NCBI GenBank assembly: GCA_017511045.1 | Contig: JAFWLM010000138.1 | Span: forward strand, 1 to 49,643 | Direction: 5' to 3' | Length of the DNA: 49,643 bases | DNA from: Lachnospiraceae bacterium | GTDB lineage: Bacteria > Bacillota > Clostridia > Lachnospirales > Lachnospiraceae | Part shown: in pieces, positions 24,391 through 35,797 of the stretch | Position numbering within the stretch: the stretch's first letter is position 1 | Layout of the letters: each line of letters starts with the position of its first letter | Notes under the pieces: generated by a model | What the model was told of the DNA's origin: nothing | Databases searched by the model: none | The model's input: the letters and a program-made list of their open reading frames with translations, nothing else | Translations under genes and position numbers: made by a program

Positions 24391-25875
24391 ATGGATAAGA
24401 ATCAGATTCTGATCACAATCATCATCGTAGTTTATTTTATTATCACCGTTATTATAGGCCTCTTATCCGGCCGGAAGACAAAGAGTGCGGCAGCCTTTAC
24501 CGGTGTTGCACTCAGCACATTCGCAATCGTCTGTGCTTCGACCGGAGAGTGGCTGGGTGGAACCGCCACGACCGGTGTTTCCGAATACGGATTCCTGTAT
24601 GGATTGTCCGGATGGTGGTATACCATAGCAAACGGTATCGGCGTATTGTTCCTGGGACTGCTGTTTGCAAAATTGTTCCGTTCTCTTGAAACGGGAACGG
24701 TTCCGGGCATTATCGAAAAATTCTTCGGTGTGCATGCGCGCACTGTATCTTGTATTATCCTGACCATTGTTATGCTGGCGGTCGGCCTTTCACAGATGAT
24801 CGCAGCCGGAAAACTCGGAGAGAACCTGCTCGGTATTCCGTTCTGGATCTCCTGCGTTGCTTTTGCTGTGATATTTATTGTATATACACTGGCCGGCGGT
24901 ATGAACGCCGTGGCCTCGACGAACGTGCTCCATCTGATCGTCATGTACCTCGGCGTTATCGTTGCACTGGTTATCGCAGTTCACGGAGCAGGCGGAGTCA
25001 AAGGATTCACCTCGGGAATCACAGCTCTCGGCGCGATGGAAGGCGAGAAGAGCTTTTGGAATATGTTCTCAATCGGCGGCAGTAAGGTGTCAAGCTGGAT
25101 CATCGCATCTCTGCTTGGAGCCTGCACGGCACAGGCAGGCCTTCAGCCGGTCCTTGCAGCAAAGAGCGCAAAACAGGCGCGCAAGGCCTGCATCATCACG
25201 GCTTTCGTTGCGGCACCATTCGGTTTCTTTACGGCAATGCTTGGTATGGCAGCCCGTGTTATGTATGAAAACGGAGATCTTCTGGCAGGTGTTGATAAGG
25301 CGGTTGCAGCAAAGAGCGCACTGCCTCAGCTGATGCTTCACGGCATGCCGGCTATCGCAGGCGGTCTTGTCATGGCAGCGATCCTGGCAGCGGTTCTTTC
25401 CACTGTCAGCCCGATCATCCTTGCAGCCGGCACGATGGTAACACGCGATGTATATCAGCGTGTGATCAGACCGGACGCAAGTGACGAGAAAGTCCTGAAG
25501 ATGGGCCGTGTTACTACGGCAATCTCCGGTGTGATCTGCTGCGTCGGCGCGATCCTGCTTTGGAATTCCTCTACGATCCTTGAGCTTGTATATGCGGCGT
25601 ACTCCTTGCGAGGGGCATTGTTCATCGTCGTCCTGCTAGGTATCTATTGGAAGCGTGCAAGTGAGAGAGGCGCGATCTGGAGCATGATCTTTACTGCAGT
25701 CGTTGCGATCTCCTGGGTTGCGATCAAGATCATCACTGGAAGCTATCCGATCGTCATCGGCAGTTTTGCAGTCACAGAGACCTATGCCGCAGTTGTTGTT
25801 GCTTTCGTGACAATGATCATCTTCAGTCTGATCTTCCCGAATAAGGGAGACAAGGCCGAAGTGAAGGTATCATAA
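24391..25875 (+). CDS. Sodium:solute symporter (SSS) family transporter
   Basis: 494-aa integral membrane protein with about 13 hydrophobic segments. Typical SSS features are STGEWLGGTATTGVSEYGFLYG near the second helix, LETGTVPGIIEKFFG before the fourth, and the AGGMNAVASTNVLHLIVMYLG segment. The substrate is unknown. As last gene of the pathway unit it may import the aromatic substrate or carry acetate/butyrate. The ATG at 24391 is chosen because GAGGTG lies 9 nt upstream; the in-frame GTG at 24343 lacks a good ribosome site. The 166-nt gap after buk shows a weak TTGTGA-19-TATTAT promoter-like string but no gene. Confidence 0.85.
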   Translation: MDKNQILITIIIVVYFIITVIIGLLSGRKTKSAAAFTGVALSTFAIVCASTGEWLGGTATTGVSEYGFLYGLSGWWYTIANGIGVLFLGLLFAKLFRSLETGTVPGIIEKFFGVHARTVSCIILTIVMLAVGLSQMIAAGKLGENLLGIPFWISCVAFAVIFIVYTLAGGMNAVASTNVLHLIVMYLGVIVALVIAVHGAGGVKGFTSGITALGAMEGEKSFWNMFSIGGSKVSSWIIASLLGACTAQAGLQPVLAAKSAKQARKACIITAFVAAPFGFFTAMLGMAARVMYENGDLLAGVDKAVAAKSALPQLMLHGMPAIAGGLVMAAILAAVLSTVSPIILAAGTMVTRDVYQRVIRPDASDEKVLKMGRVTTAISGVICCVGAILLWNSSTILELVYAAYSLRGALFIVVLLGIYWKRASERGAIWSMIFTAVVAISWVAIKIITGSYPIVIGSFAVTETYAAVVVAFVTMIIFSLIFPNKGDKAEVKVS

Positions 25876-25934
25876 AAGAATCGCCACGATCCTGCGGCGA
25901 CAAATATAAAAGAGAAGAGAAGAAATATCTCCAT

Positions 25935-25963
25935 AAAAAAGGACCGGCCTTTGCCGGTCCTTT
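25935..25963. terminator. Bidirectional terminator between symporter gene and gdhA
   Basis: GGACCGGC / GCCGGTCC stem with loop CTTT, preceded by six A and followed by TTT. It closes the plus-strand pathway unit and the minus-strand gdhA unit. Confidence 0.88.
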
Positions 25964-25994
25964 GTATTGTATAAAGTTGAATCAATAGAGCCGA

Positions 25995-27504
<1,510 letters not shown>

Positions 27505-27507
27505 TAA

Positions 27508-29235
27508 TTAATTTCCGGGAGACGGCAAAAGATCAGAAAAACCGTTTTCTATATAGTTTTGGTATTCTGCCATCTGTTCAGGAAGATTGAATGTCCTTTC
27601 CTCGGTCGATTTATCGTTGACCTGATACTTAAATGCGACTTCCAGGTTCCAATCCGGCGTATCAGGGTTATCTAACAGCTGGTTGATGATCGTCCGGCAG
27701 ATGATCTCATTGAATAATTCTTTTTTATCCCTGATATTGACAGAGCGTGTTGAGAAACTGAAGGTGACTCCCTCATAAGTTTTACTCAGATTGTCGGTAT
27801 AGAGCTGAAATTCAGGGTCCATATATCGCAGTTCATCCCGGAGGGCTGTAATACGGTCATCATTTGCACGTTCTAACGGGGTGAAATCATAGGCTTTGCC
27901 TTTTATATGGATGCCGTCGGCTTCCACCGTGATCCCCCAAAACGGTTCGTCTGCGGCTTCTTCCATTTCACTCTTCAGTGCATATGAATCCATGCCAAGG
28001 TCCTCGATCGGTTTTAAGGGGAGAACCACCTCGTAATTCGGTAAACCGTTATCCAGTTCGATTCCGAGCATTTTTGAGGCATCCTCCACCGGAACGGAGC
28101 AGCGCTCGACATACCAGTAGGAATCCTGAACATAAGGAAGATCATAGCCGAATTCATAAGAGATGCCGTCTTTTCCTGTAAAGGAGTAATGCGTCCAGTC
28201 TCCGCTCACCGGGATATTCCGGGATTTCAGCAGATCATAAAAGTGTCCCATGGAAATATACTTGCTGTCAGAGCAGTATACTAGGTTCGGAATGAGGATC
28301 ATTTCATTCTGATCACGGATCTCGATCAGATCATTATTCCAGGAGATCAGGTTGCTGACCTCATCATCCGAAAAATCGGCGATCCGGTCTTTATTCCCGT
28401 AAAAGAGGCAATCTGCCAGATAGTTATACACAGGCCCGTTGTTATAGCTGTAATCGCCAAGGGCATAGAGTTTGTTATGCAGTTCGGCAAGGGAGGTCTC
28501 CGAGGTAAAAGAGACAGAGTAGTATTCATCCGCCAGGTAATCATCCGGGGAATTGTATTGCTTTTCAGCATAGGAATCATCCCAATAATCACCGCTGTCA
28601 TCGTAATCTGCAACATTTGAGGTAACACTGCCATTGGAAACTGCGTAATCTGAGCCTTCCCCGGAATCTTCGGAGCCTTCCCCGACAATATAATTGATCC
28701 GGAATGACATCTCCAAAAGTTTCGGATAGTTTCTTACATACGCCTGGAACCGTTCGACTTCAGGGAGAATATCCTCAAAGTCTTCTCGGTGATCCAGTTT
28801 TGTCTCAAAAGCTCCGGAGCTTAAGAAATAATCTGGCTTCTGTACCATGCGAAGATCGTCACTTTGTTGATATTCTTCTGAAAGGCGTTTGAAGATCTGT
28901 GCTTCCATATCATCCATCAGATAATTGTAAGACCAGAGACTATAGCTCGTGTGGTTGATGACATGAAAAACGAGCGGCTCATCAAATCCATAATCATTTG
29001 TTGTTACCGTCCACCATTCATCGGTATATCCTTCCGTATTCTCCTGCTTTTTCGGGCCGGAAACGATCCTGAAATCTCTAAGCTCCAGCTCTTCCCTGAG
29101 ATACTTAATGACGTCACGTTTTGTATAATCTTTCACGCAGCCGGAAAGAAGCCCCATGAGAAGTGCAACAGACAGAAGAAGAACGAGAACCTTCAAAATT
29201 GATTTCTTATTAGAAAGATTCAATGATTTTTTCAT
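27508..29235 (-). CDS. Large putative lipoprotein of unknown function
   Basis: 575-aa protein. The N-terminus has a Lys-rich head, a hydrophobic helix and the lipobox L30-S31-G32-C33, so it is exported and lipid-anchored to the outer face of the membrane. The remainder is acidic, rich in Asp, Tyr and Ser, with a low-complexity stretch around residues 185-225 (EGSEDSGEGSD and similar). No enzymatic motif is recognised. GGAGGGG precedes the ATG on the minus strand. The gdhA promoter begins only a few bases after its stop, with no terminator between, so some read-through into gdhA is possible. Confidence 0.75.
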   Translation of the reverse strand: MKKSLNLSNKKSILKVLVLLLSVALLMGLLSGCVKDYTKRDVIKYLREELELRDFRIVSGPKKQENTEGYTDEWWTVTTNDYGFDEPLVFHVINHTSYSLWSYNYLMDDMEAQIFKRLSEEYQQSDDLRMVQKPDYFLSSGAFETKLDHREDFEDILPEVERFQAYVRNYPKLLEMSFRINYIVGEGSEDSGEGSDYAVSNGSVTSNVADYDDSGDYWDDSYAEKQYNSPDDYLADEYYSVSFTSETSLAELHNKLYALGDYSYNNGPVYNYLADCLFYGNKDRIADFSDDEVSNLISWNNDLIEIRDQNEMILIPNLVYCSDSKYISMGHFYDLLKSRNIPVSGDWTHYSFTGKDGISYEFGYDLPYVQDSYWYVERCSVPVEDASKMLGIELDNGLPNYEVVLPLKPIEDLGMDSYALKSEMEEAADEPFWGITVEADGIHIKGKAYDFTPLERANDDRITALRDELRYMDPEFQLYTDNLSKTYEGVTFSFSTRSVNIRDKKELFNEIICRTIINQLLDNPDTPDWNLEVAFKYQVNDKSTEERTFNLPEQMAEYQNYIENGFSDLLPSPGN

Positions 29236-29368
29236 GATTTGCCCCTCCTAAATCGCAAAATAGACCCTAAATGTGACGAAAATGTGCCTGAAATCTGTCT
29301 TTTTCATGTTGGAGGGAAGGCAGAGTGATAACAGATCTGAATAACAGGATCTATGACGGAAGTTTCAG

Positions 29369-29397
29369 TTGATTATTAGCTCTGATTTTAGTAAAAT
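29369..29397 (+). promoter_or_regulatory. Putative promoter of the plsX-acpP-rnc-smc operon
   Basis: TTGATT (29369-29374), 17 bp, TAAAAT (29392-29397), about 75 nt before the plsX start. Nothing matching a known fatty-acid regulator (FapR) site was recognised in this intergenic stretch. Confidence 0.55.
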
Positions 29398-29473
29398 CTA
29401 CGGGTAATTTAACGGGAGGGGAGGAATCTGCCTTTCTGTTAAGTGTAGAAAACAAGGTAAGAGGGATATACCA

Positions 29474-30496
29474 TTGGAAGAGAACAAACAGATCACGATC
29501 GCCGTTGATGCAATGGGCGGAGACTTTGCCCCGGCAGAGACCGTAAAGGGTGCCGTCCTTGCAACTGAAGCCGATAAAGGCCTTTGTGTAAAGCTCTATG
29601 GAATTGAAGATCAGGTTCAGGCAGAGCTTGCTAAGCTTAGCTATGACGCAGACCGCGTTTTTGTTGTTCATGCGCCGGATGTGATCGAGACCTGTGAGTC
29701 GCCGGTCAAAGCAATCAAAGCCAAGAAAGAATCTTCCATGGTCAAAGCTCTCTATGCCGTAAAGAGCGGCGAGGCAGATGCCATTGTTTCCTGCGGCAAC
29801 ACGGGCGCGCTTCTTGTCGGCGGCCAGCTGATCGTAGGAAGGATCCGGGGAATCGAGCGTGCAGCATTAGCTTTTCTTGTTCCGTCCATGAAGGAGCCGG
29901 TCATGCTGATCGATGCCGGCGCGAATGTGGACTGCAGACCGGAGATGCTTCTTCAGTTTGCGCAGATGGGCTCTATTTATATGGAAGATGTCGTACACAG
30001 AACGTCTCCGAAGATTGGGCTTTTAAATATCGGTGAGGAAGAGGAGAAAGGCAATGCCCAGGTCAAGGCAACACTACCGCTTCTGAAAGAATGCGAGAGC
30101 ATAAACTTTGCAGGCAGTGTGCAGAGCCGTGAAATGACTGATGGCATTGTGGATGTTGTAGTTTGTGACGGATTTATCGGAAATACGATCCTGAAAACCT
30201 ACGAAGGCGTTGCAGCTTTCATGCTTCAGTCCTTAAAGACGACTTTCACCAACAGCGGCTTAAAGACCAAAATCGGTGCAGGGCTCATTAAAAGTGACCT
30301 GAAGAATATGCTGAAGCAGTTCTCTGTTGAGGAATATGGCGGAGCACCGATGCTCGGACTTAAGAACCTGGTCGTTAAGACCCATGGAAACTCTTATGCA
30401 CCTGAGATTCGCAATGCGATCCTTCAGTGCAGAGACTTCGTGGCAGCGGATATTGCGGCAAAGATCTCCGCAGCTCTCGGTACGGAACCTAAGTAA
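29474..30496 (+). CDS. plsX: Phosphate acyltransferase PlsX
   Basis: 340-aa enzyme that converts acyl-ACP and phosphate to acyl phosphate for phosphatidic acid synthesis. The conserved N-terminus AVDAMGGDFAP, the SCGNTGAL segment and the central GNI-type segments (LLNIGEEEEKGN) are present. It starts with TTG at 29474 behind GAGGG; the domain begins within ten residues, so no upstream ATG fits. acpP follows after 24 nt. The usual Firmicutes upstream neighbour rpmF is missing here and lies 25 kb away. Confidence 0.95.
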   Translation: MEENKQITIAVDAMGGDFAPAETVKGAVLATEADKGLCVKLYGIEDQVQAELAKLSYDADRVFVVHAPDVIETCESPVKAIKAKKESSMVKALYAVKSGEADAIVSCGNTGALLVGGQLIVGRIRGIERAALAFLVPSMKEPVMLIDAGANVDCRPEMLLQFAQMGSIYMEDVVHRTSPKIGLLNIGEEEEKGNAQVKATLPLLKECESINFAGSVQSREMTDGIVDVVVCDGFIGNTILKTYEGVAAFMLQSLKTTFTNSGLKTKIGAGLIKSDLKNMLKQFSVEEYGGAPMLGLKNLVVKTHGNSYAPEIRNAILQCRDFVAADIAAKISAALGTEPK

Positions 30497-30520
30497 GAAG
30501 TATTATAGAAAGAGGAAATT

Positions 30521-30748
30521 ATGGAATTTGAGAAAATTCAAAGTATCATTGCAGACGTTTTGAACGTGGACGCAGGAACGATCACATTGGATACCAGATT
30601 TATCGATGATCTTGGTGCTGATTCTCTTGACCTGTTCCAGATCGTTATGCAGATCGAGGATGAGTTCCAGATCCAGATCGATGACAGCGCAGCTGAAAAG
30701 ATCACGACCGTCGGCGATGCAGTGGAGGAGATTAAGAAAATCAATTAA
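30521..30748 (+). CDS. acpP: Acyl carrier protein
   Basis: 75-aa acidic four-helix carrier protein for fatty-acid synthesis. The phosphopantetheine attachment serine is Ser35 in the GADSLDLF motif. AGAGGAAA precedes the ATG. It stands between plsX and rnc, the standard operon position. Confidence 0.97.
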   Translation: MEFEKIQSIIADVLNVDAGTITLDTRFIDDLGADSLDLFQIVMQIEDEFQIQIDDSAAEKITTVGDAVEEIKKIN

Positions 30749-30750
30749 AT

Positions 30751-31440
30751 ATGGACTACTTGAATGAGTTTGAAGATATAATCGGTTATAGCTTCACCAA
30801 CCGTGAACTGCTTATCACCGCACTGACTCACAGTTCATTCGTCAATGAAAACAGATCGAAGGATCCTACGTTGGAAGACAACGAGAGATTCGAGTTCTTT
30901 GGTGACGCTATAATCGAGTTTTATATCAGCGAATATCTCTTTAATAAGTATGGAAGCTTCCCTGAGGGTGACATGACGAAGCTCAGGGCTTCTATGGTAT
31001 GCGAACAAAGTCTGGCGGAGTGTGCGAAGCAGATCCGTTTAGGCGAGTTTATGCGTATGGGTAAGGGCGAGGCTCTGTCCGGCGGACGGGAGCGCGCGTC
31101 CATTACTTCTGATGCGTTTGAAGCGCTTGTTGCAGCAATTTATCTGGACAGCGGTAACGATACCGCAGTCAGCAGGTTTATTGCGGAGCATCTGATCAAA
31201 GGGCTTGAGAACAAGACCCTGTTTTTCGATGCGAAGACCCGCCTTCAGGAGATCGCGCAGCAAAAAGGCAGCAACAGCCTTCGATATGAGCTGATCTCTG
31301 AAAGCGGACCTTCTCATAACAAGACCTTTGAGATCGCCGCGATCCTGAACGAAGAGGAAGTCGGGCGCGGAAAAGGGCATTCCAAGAAGGCGGCACAGCA
31401 GGCAGCAGCAGAAGAAGCAATTCGTAAACTGGAACAATAA
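30751..31440 (+). CDS. rnc: Ribonuclease III
   Basis: 229-aa double-stranded RNA endonuclease acting in rRNA and mRNA processing. The catalytic signature is NERFEFFGDAIIEFY (usually NERLEFLGDAVL), with the second acidic site in SDAFEALVAAIYLDSG, followed by a C-terminal double-stranded RNA-binding domain (from DAKTRLQE to KAAQQAAAEEAI). It starts 2 nt after the acpP stop, so it is translationally coupled and lacks a close ribosome site of its own. Confidence 0.95.
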   Translation: MDYLNEFEDIIGYSFTNRELLITALTHSSFVNENRSKDPTLEDNERFEFFGDAIIEFYISEYLFNKYGSFPEGDMTKLRASMVCEQSLAECAKQIRLGEFMRMGKGEALSGGRERASITSDAFEALVAAIYLDSGNDTAVSRFIAEHLIKGLENKTLFFDAKTRLQEIAQQKGSNSLRYELISESGPSHNKTFEIAAILNEEEVGRGKGHSKKAAQQAAAEEAIRKLEQ

Positions 31441-31481
31441 AACGAAGAGATATTGGATTATTACTACTGGAGAAATATAGA

Positions 31482-34400
31482 ATGTACTTAAAACGAGTTG
31501 AGATACAGGGATTTAAAAGTTTTGCGAAGAAAATCGTCTTTGATTTTCCGGACGGGATCACGGGCATCGTAGGTCCGAACGGTTCCGGAAAGAGTAACGT
31601 TGCGGATGCAGTGCGATGGGTCCTTGGCGAGCAGAAGATCAAGCAGCTCCGTGGATCCCGCATGGAGGATGTCATTTTTGCAGGTACGGCAAACCGGAAA
31701 CCACTTGGTTTTGCTTTTGTTGCGATCACCCTGGATAATTCCGACCACAAACTGAAACTGGACTTTGAAGAGGTGACGGTTTCAAGGCGGGTCTACCGCT
31801 CCGGTGAGAGTGAGTTTATGATCAACGGGTCTGTCTGCAGACTTCGTGATATTCATGAACTTTTTTATGACACCGGTATCGGAAAAGAAGGATATTCTAT
31901 CATCGGACAGGGTCAGATCGATAAGATCCTGCAGGGAAAGCCGGAAGAACGTCGTGAACTCTTTGATGAGGCAGCAGGTATCGTAAAATACAAAAAGAGA
32001 AAGACCATTGCGCTCAGAAAGCTGGAAAATGAGCGTCTGAATATTGCCCGCGTAAAAGATATTTTAGGCGAGCTGAACCGCCAGATCGGACCCCTGCGCC
32101 GTCAGAGCGAGGCTGCGGACAAATATGTCAAACTCCGTGAGGACTTAAAACGCTATGACATTAACCTGTTTTTGTATGAAAACGGTGATGTGAAGCAAAA
32201 GATCAAAGAATACCACGAGAAAGAGCGGATCGCATCTGAAGATCTCGAAGCCAGCCGCATCGAATTTGAAAACGCGAAGATCGAGTATGAACGCTTAAGT
32301 GAGAACATCCTTCAGCTTGATACGCAGATTGATAACTTAAAGAACCAGATCTCCCAGGGCGACATCATCAAGACCAACCTGGAAGGTCAGATCAAGCTGT
32401 TGGAAGAGCAGATCAACTCCGCAAATGATGCGGAAAGCCGGTTCCAGGTGCGTCTTGCTGAACTGACAGAATCGATCGAAAAAGCGGGTGCAGAGAAAGA
32501 GCGTATTGAGGCGGAGAAAGCACAGAACCAGAAAGCACTGACAGAAGCGGTAACAAAGGCTTCAGATCAGGACAGCCGCGTACTTGAGATCCAGAATGAA
32601 AATGAAGAGATCCGTCTGGAAATCGAAAAAGCCAAAGAGCGGATCATTGAGTTGGTCAATGCGAGAGGTGAGATCAATGCCCGCATGGAGCGTCTCGACG
32701 CTGTTTTAGAGCAGATCGCCCGCCGCAGAACGGAACTGAGCGAGAACTTAGAAAAATTCACTTCTGATAAAGACGCGCAGGCTGAGAAGGTCGCGAAACT
32801 CAAAGAAGAGTATGCAGATGCTGAAAGCACTGTGAAAGAGATGGAAGATGAGATCGCGAAGAAGCTTTCCGATCTTAAGGACGCCGATGCACAGGTTGCA
32901 AAGCTGAATTTAGAACTTGGTAATTCCAAACAGCAGTATGTGGAAAACCAGGCGAAACTGGATACGTTAAAGAATATCACAGAACGCTATGAGGGCTACG
33001 GAAACAGTATCCGCGAGGTCATGAAGCTCAAGGAAAAGAAACCGGGCATCCATGGTGTTGTTGCAGATATCATTAAAGTTGAAAAGAAGTACGAGTTCGC
33101 GATCGAAACAGCCCTTGGAGGAAGTATCCAGAACATTGTTACGGATACAGAGGCGACCGCAAAGGAAGCAATTGAGTATCTGAAGGCCAACAAGCTGGGA
33201 CGCGCGACCTTCCTTCCGTTAAAAGCAGTTACCGGAAGGGGAGAGTTTAAGAATGAAGCGGTCCTGGATGAGAATGGTGTTTTGGGACTTGCAAGCTCCT
33301 TAGTCAATGTAGAACCGAAGTACGAGGGCGTTGCCAAGTATCTTCTTGGTAAGATCGTAGTTTGTGATACGATCGACCATGCGCTGCTGATCGCTCGGAA
33401 ATACAACTATTCCCTGATCATCGTTACTTTAGAGGGTGAGCTCTTAAACCGCGGCGGTTCCCTGACCGGTGGAGCATTTAAGAATAAGTCCAATCTGTTA
33501 GGCCGTCGCCGTGAGATTGAAGAGATCGAGAAAATGCTTGTGACGCTGAAGGAAACACAGGAAGCCTGTGAAAAGAACATTGAGCTGATCACGGGACGCA
33601 AGGATATCTTAGAAAAAGAAATTTCTGATTCCCGCCGCGAGCTTCAGGAAAACCGGATCTATCTGAATACGGTTAAGATCAATCTGGAACAGGCCGAAGA
33701 GAAACAGGAAGAGATCCAGGACGGCGTTAATACGATTGAAAAAGAAAATAAAGATATTGAACAGCAGACTGAAGATATCCATACACAGAATACCTCGCTG
33801 AATGATGAGCTGGATTCTAATGCAAAAGAGAGCGACGCTGTAAAACAGAAGATCGTTGAGCTCGAAGAGACGCTTTCTGAAAAACGCGCGAAGGAAGCGG
33901 AAGAACTCCTGCTTGCGCAGAGCATGAAAGTGGATAATTCCCGCCTGACGGAACAGAGCAGCCACCTGATGAGCGAGCTGATCCGCGCGGAGAACAATCT
34001 GAAGGAGCTTGAGGAGAATCTTGAGACGCTGAAACGGAATAGCGAGAATTCCGCGAAGGTCGTTGAAGATAAGAACAACGAGATCGCTCAGATCCGGGTA
34101 TCGATCGCCGAGGCTGTTTCACAGCATGACACTCTGTCAGAGGAATTGGCGAAAGTCGAAGCGGAAAAAGAAGAACAGGCAGGCTCACACAGAGGCTTTA
34201 TCGACCTCCGTGAAGAATACTCAAGACGTGTGGCGGATCTTGATAAAGAGGTCTTCCGCTTAACATCTGCCCGTGAAAAACTGGAAGAACGATTTGAAAC
34301 CCGATCCAGCTACATCTGGGAAGAATATGAACTGACTTTTAACAATGCATTGCCATTGCGTGATGAGTCCTTGAATGATCCTGCAGAGATGAAGGAGAAC

Positions 34401-35048
34401 ATCAACTCACTGAAGACGCAGATCAGAGGACTCGGAACGATCAATGTCGGTGCAATCGAGGAGTATAAGGAAGTCAGCGAACGTCATGAATTCCTCTCAT
34501 CACAGTATGAAGACCTGCTGAAGGCCGAGGCGGACCTTGTAAAGATCATCCGCGAGCTGGATAAGCAGATGCGGGCGCAGTTCGAAACAGAGTTTAAGAA
34601 AATCCGTGAAGAGTTCGGCCGCGTGTTCAAGGAGATGTTCGGCGGTGGATACGGACGGATCGAACTCGAAGAGGATGTGGATATCTTAGATGCCGGCATC
34701 AGCATCATCGCGCAGCCGCCGGGAAAGAAACTGCAGAATATGCTGCAGCTTTCGGGTGGAGAGAAAGCGCTGACTGCGATTGCGGTGCTGTTTGCGATCC
34801 AGAACCTGAAACCGTCTCCGTTTTGTATCCTGGACGAGATTGAGGCGGCATTGGACGATGCGAACATCACCCGTTTTGCCGACTATCTGCATAAGCTCTC
34901 CCATGAGGTTCAGTTTATTGTCATCACCCACAGACGTGGTACGATGGAGGCTGCTGACCGTCTGTATGGTATCACCATGCAGGAGAAAGGTGTTTCAACG
35001 CTGATCTCCGTCGACCTGACAGACCTCAGCGAGGCGGACTTACAATAA
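31482..35048 (+). CDS. smc: Chromosome segregation ATPase SMC
   Basis: 1188-aa protein with the full SMC plan: N-terminal Walker A (GPNGSGKSN near residue 32), long coiled coil to about 500, hinge at about 500-660 (VVADIIKVEKKYEFAIETALGG and the following RATFLPL block), second coiled coil, then C-terminal signature LSGGEKALTAIA and Walker B FCILDEIEAALDD. The length matches bacterial SMC. It forms condensin with ScpAB to compact and segregate DNA. In many Firmicutes ftsY follows; here rnhB does. Confidence 0.97.
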   Translation: MYLKRVEIQGFKSFAKKIVFDFPDGITGIVGPNGSGKSNVADAVRWVLGEQKIKQLRGSRMEDVIFAGTANRKPLGFAFVAITLDNSDHKLKLDFEEVTVSRRVYRSGESEFMINGSVCRLRDIHELFYDTGIGKEGYSIIGQGQIDKILQGKPEERRELFDEAAGIVKYKKRKTIALRKLENERLNIARVKDILGELNRQIGPLRRQSEAADKYVKLREDLKRYDINLFLYENGDVKQKIKEYHEKERIASEDLEASRIEFENAKIEYERLSENILQLDTQIDNLKNQISQGDIIKTNLEGQIKLLEEQINSANDAESRFQVRLAELTESIEKAGAEKERIEAEKAQNQKALTEAVTKASDQDSRVLEIQNENEEIRLEIEKAKERIIELVNARGEINARMERLDAVLEQIARRRTELSENLEKFTSDKDAQAEKVAKLKEEYADAESTVKEMEDEIAKKLSDLKDADAQVAKLNLELGNSKQQYVENQAKLDTLKNITERYEGYGNSIREVMKLKEKKPGIHGVVADIIKVEKKYEFAIETALGGSIQNIVTDTEATAKEAIEYLKANKLGRATFLPLKAVTGRGEFKNEAVLDENGVLGLASSLVNVEPKYEGVAKYLLGKIVVCDTIDHALLIARKYNYSLIIVTLEGELLNRGGSLTGGAFKNKSNLLGRRREIEEIEKMLVTLKETQEACEKNIELITGRKDILEKEISDSRRELQENRIYLNTVKINLEQAEEKQEEIQDGVNTIEKENKDIEQQTEDIHTQNTSLNDELDSNAKESDAVKQKIVELEETLSEKRAKEAEELLLAQSMKVDNSRLTEQSSHLMSELIRAENNLKELEENLETLKRNSENSAKVVEDKNNEIAQIRVSIAEAVSQHDTLSEELAKVEAEKEEQAGSHRGFIDLREEYSRRVADLDKEVFRLTSAREKLEERFETRSSYIWEEYELTFNNALPLRDESLNDPAEMKENINSLKTQIRGLGTINVGAIEEYKEVSERHEFLSSQYEDLLKAEADLVKIIRELDKQMRAQFETEFKKIREEFGRVFKEMFGGGYGRIELEEDVDILDAGISIIAQPPGKKLQNMLQLSGGEKALTAIAVLFAIQNLKPSPFCILDEIEAALDDANITRFADYLHKLSHEVQFIVITHRRGTMEAADRLYGITMQEKGVSTLISVDLTDLSEADLQ

Positions 35049-35053
35049 TATTG

Positions 35054-35084
35054 ATGCCACTCTTTTTAAAGGGTGGCATTTTAT
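35054..35084 (+). terminator. Rho-independent terminator after smc
   Basis: ATGCCACTC / GGGTGGCAT stem (G-T pairs near the loop), loop of 8 nt, followed by TTTTAT. rnhB starts 33 nt later, so some read-through is likely needed or rnhB has its own weak promoter. Confidence 0.7.
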
Positions 35085-35116
35085 CATAGTTAAGAGATTA
35101 AGAGGTTCATTATCAT

Positions 35117-35797
35117 ATGACAAAAAAAGAAGAGGCGGAGTTAAAACGGCTGGAAAAACTGAAGAAAGAGCGCGAACGACTGGATCTCATGAAGGAATAT
35201 GAGAGAGCACATGCCGGCTGCATGTATATCTGCGGCATTGATGAAGCGGGCAGAGGCCCTTTCGCCGGTCCTGTCGTTGCGGCCGCGTGTATCTTAGACC
35301 TGGAAGATCCGGAAAAGGAGATCCTGTATCTGAACGATTCCAAAAAGCTTTCAGAAAAGAAGAGAGAAGTGCTCTTTGAGGAGATCAAAGAGAAGGCGGT
35401 CTCTTACGGTGTCGGGATCGTAGACAGCAAAACGATCGATGAGATCAATATCCTTCAGGCAACTTACCGTGCGATGCAGATGGCGATCGCACAACTGGAT
35501 CCGAAGGCGGACTTCGTTTTAGCGGATGCCGTCACGATTCCGGGAATCACGATCCCTCAGGAGGCGATCATTAAGGGCGATGCAAAGAGTGTCAGTATTG
35601 CGGCTGCCAGCATCATCGCCAAGGTGACCAGGGACCATATGATGTATGAATATGATAAGCTGTATCCGGAATATGGCTTTGCTTCCCACAAGGGATATGG
35701 CACGAAGGCGCATATCGAGGCCATTAAGAAGTATGGCATGCTCGATATTCACAGGCGTTCTTTCATACATTTTGAGACATTTGACCGGGAAGTGTAA
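35117..35797 (+). CDS. rnhB: Ribonuclease HII
   Basis: 226-aa enzyme that removes RNA from RNA-DNA hybrids and single ribonucleotides from DNA. The signature GIDEAGRGPFAGPVVAAA carries the first catalytic Asp-Glu, with the later Asp in FVLADAV and the C-terminal SHKGYGTKAH block. An extra N-terminal coiled, Lys/Glu-rich helix of about 30 residues precedes the domain, as in several Firmicutes. It is followed immediately by nested repeats. Confidence 0.95.
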   Translation: MTKKEEAELKRLEKLKKERERLDLMKEYERAHAGCMYICGIDEAGRGPFAGPVVAAACILDLEDPEKEILYLNDSKKLSEKKREVLFEEIKEKAVSYGVGIVDSKTIDEINILQATYRAMQMAIAQLDPKADFVLADAVTIPGITIPQEAIIKGDAKSVSIAAASIIAKVTRDHMMYEYDKLYPEYGFASHKGYGTKAHIEAIKKYGMLDIHRRSFIHFETFDREV

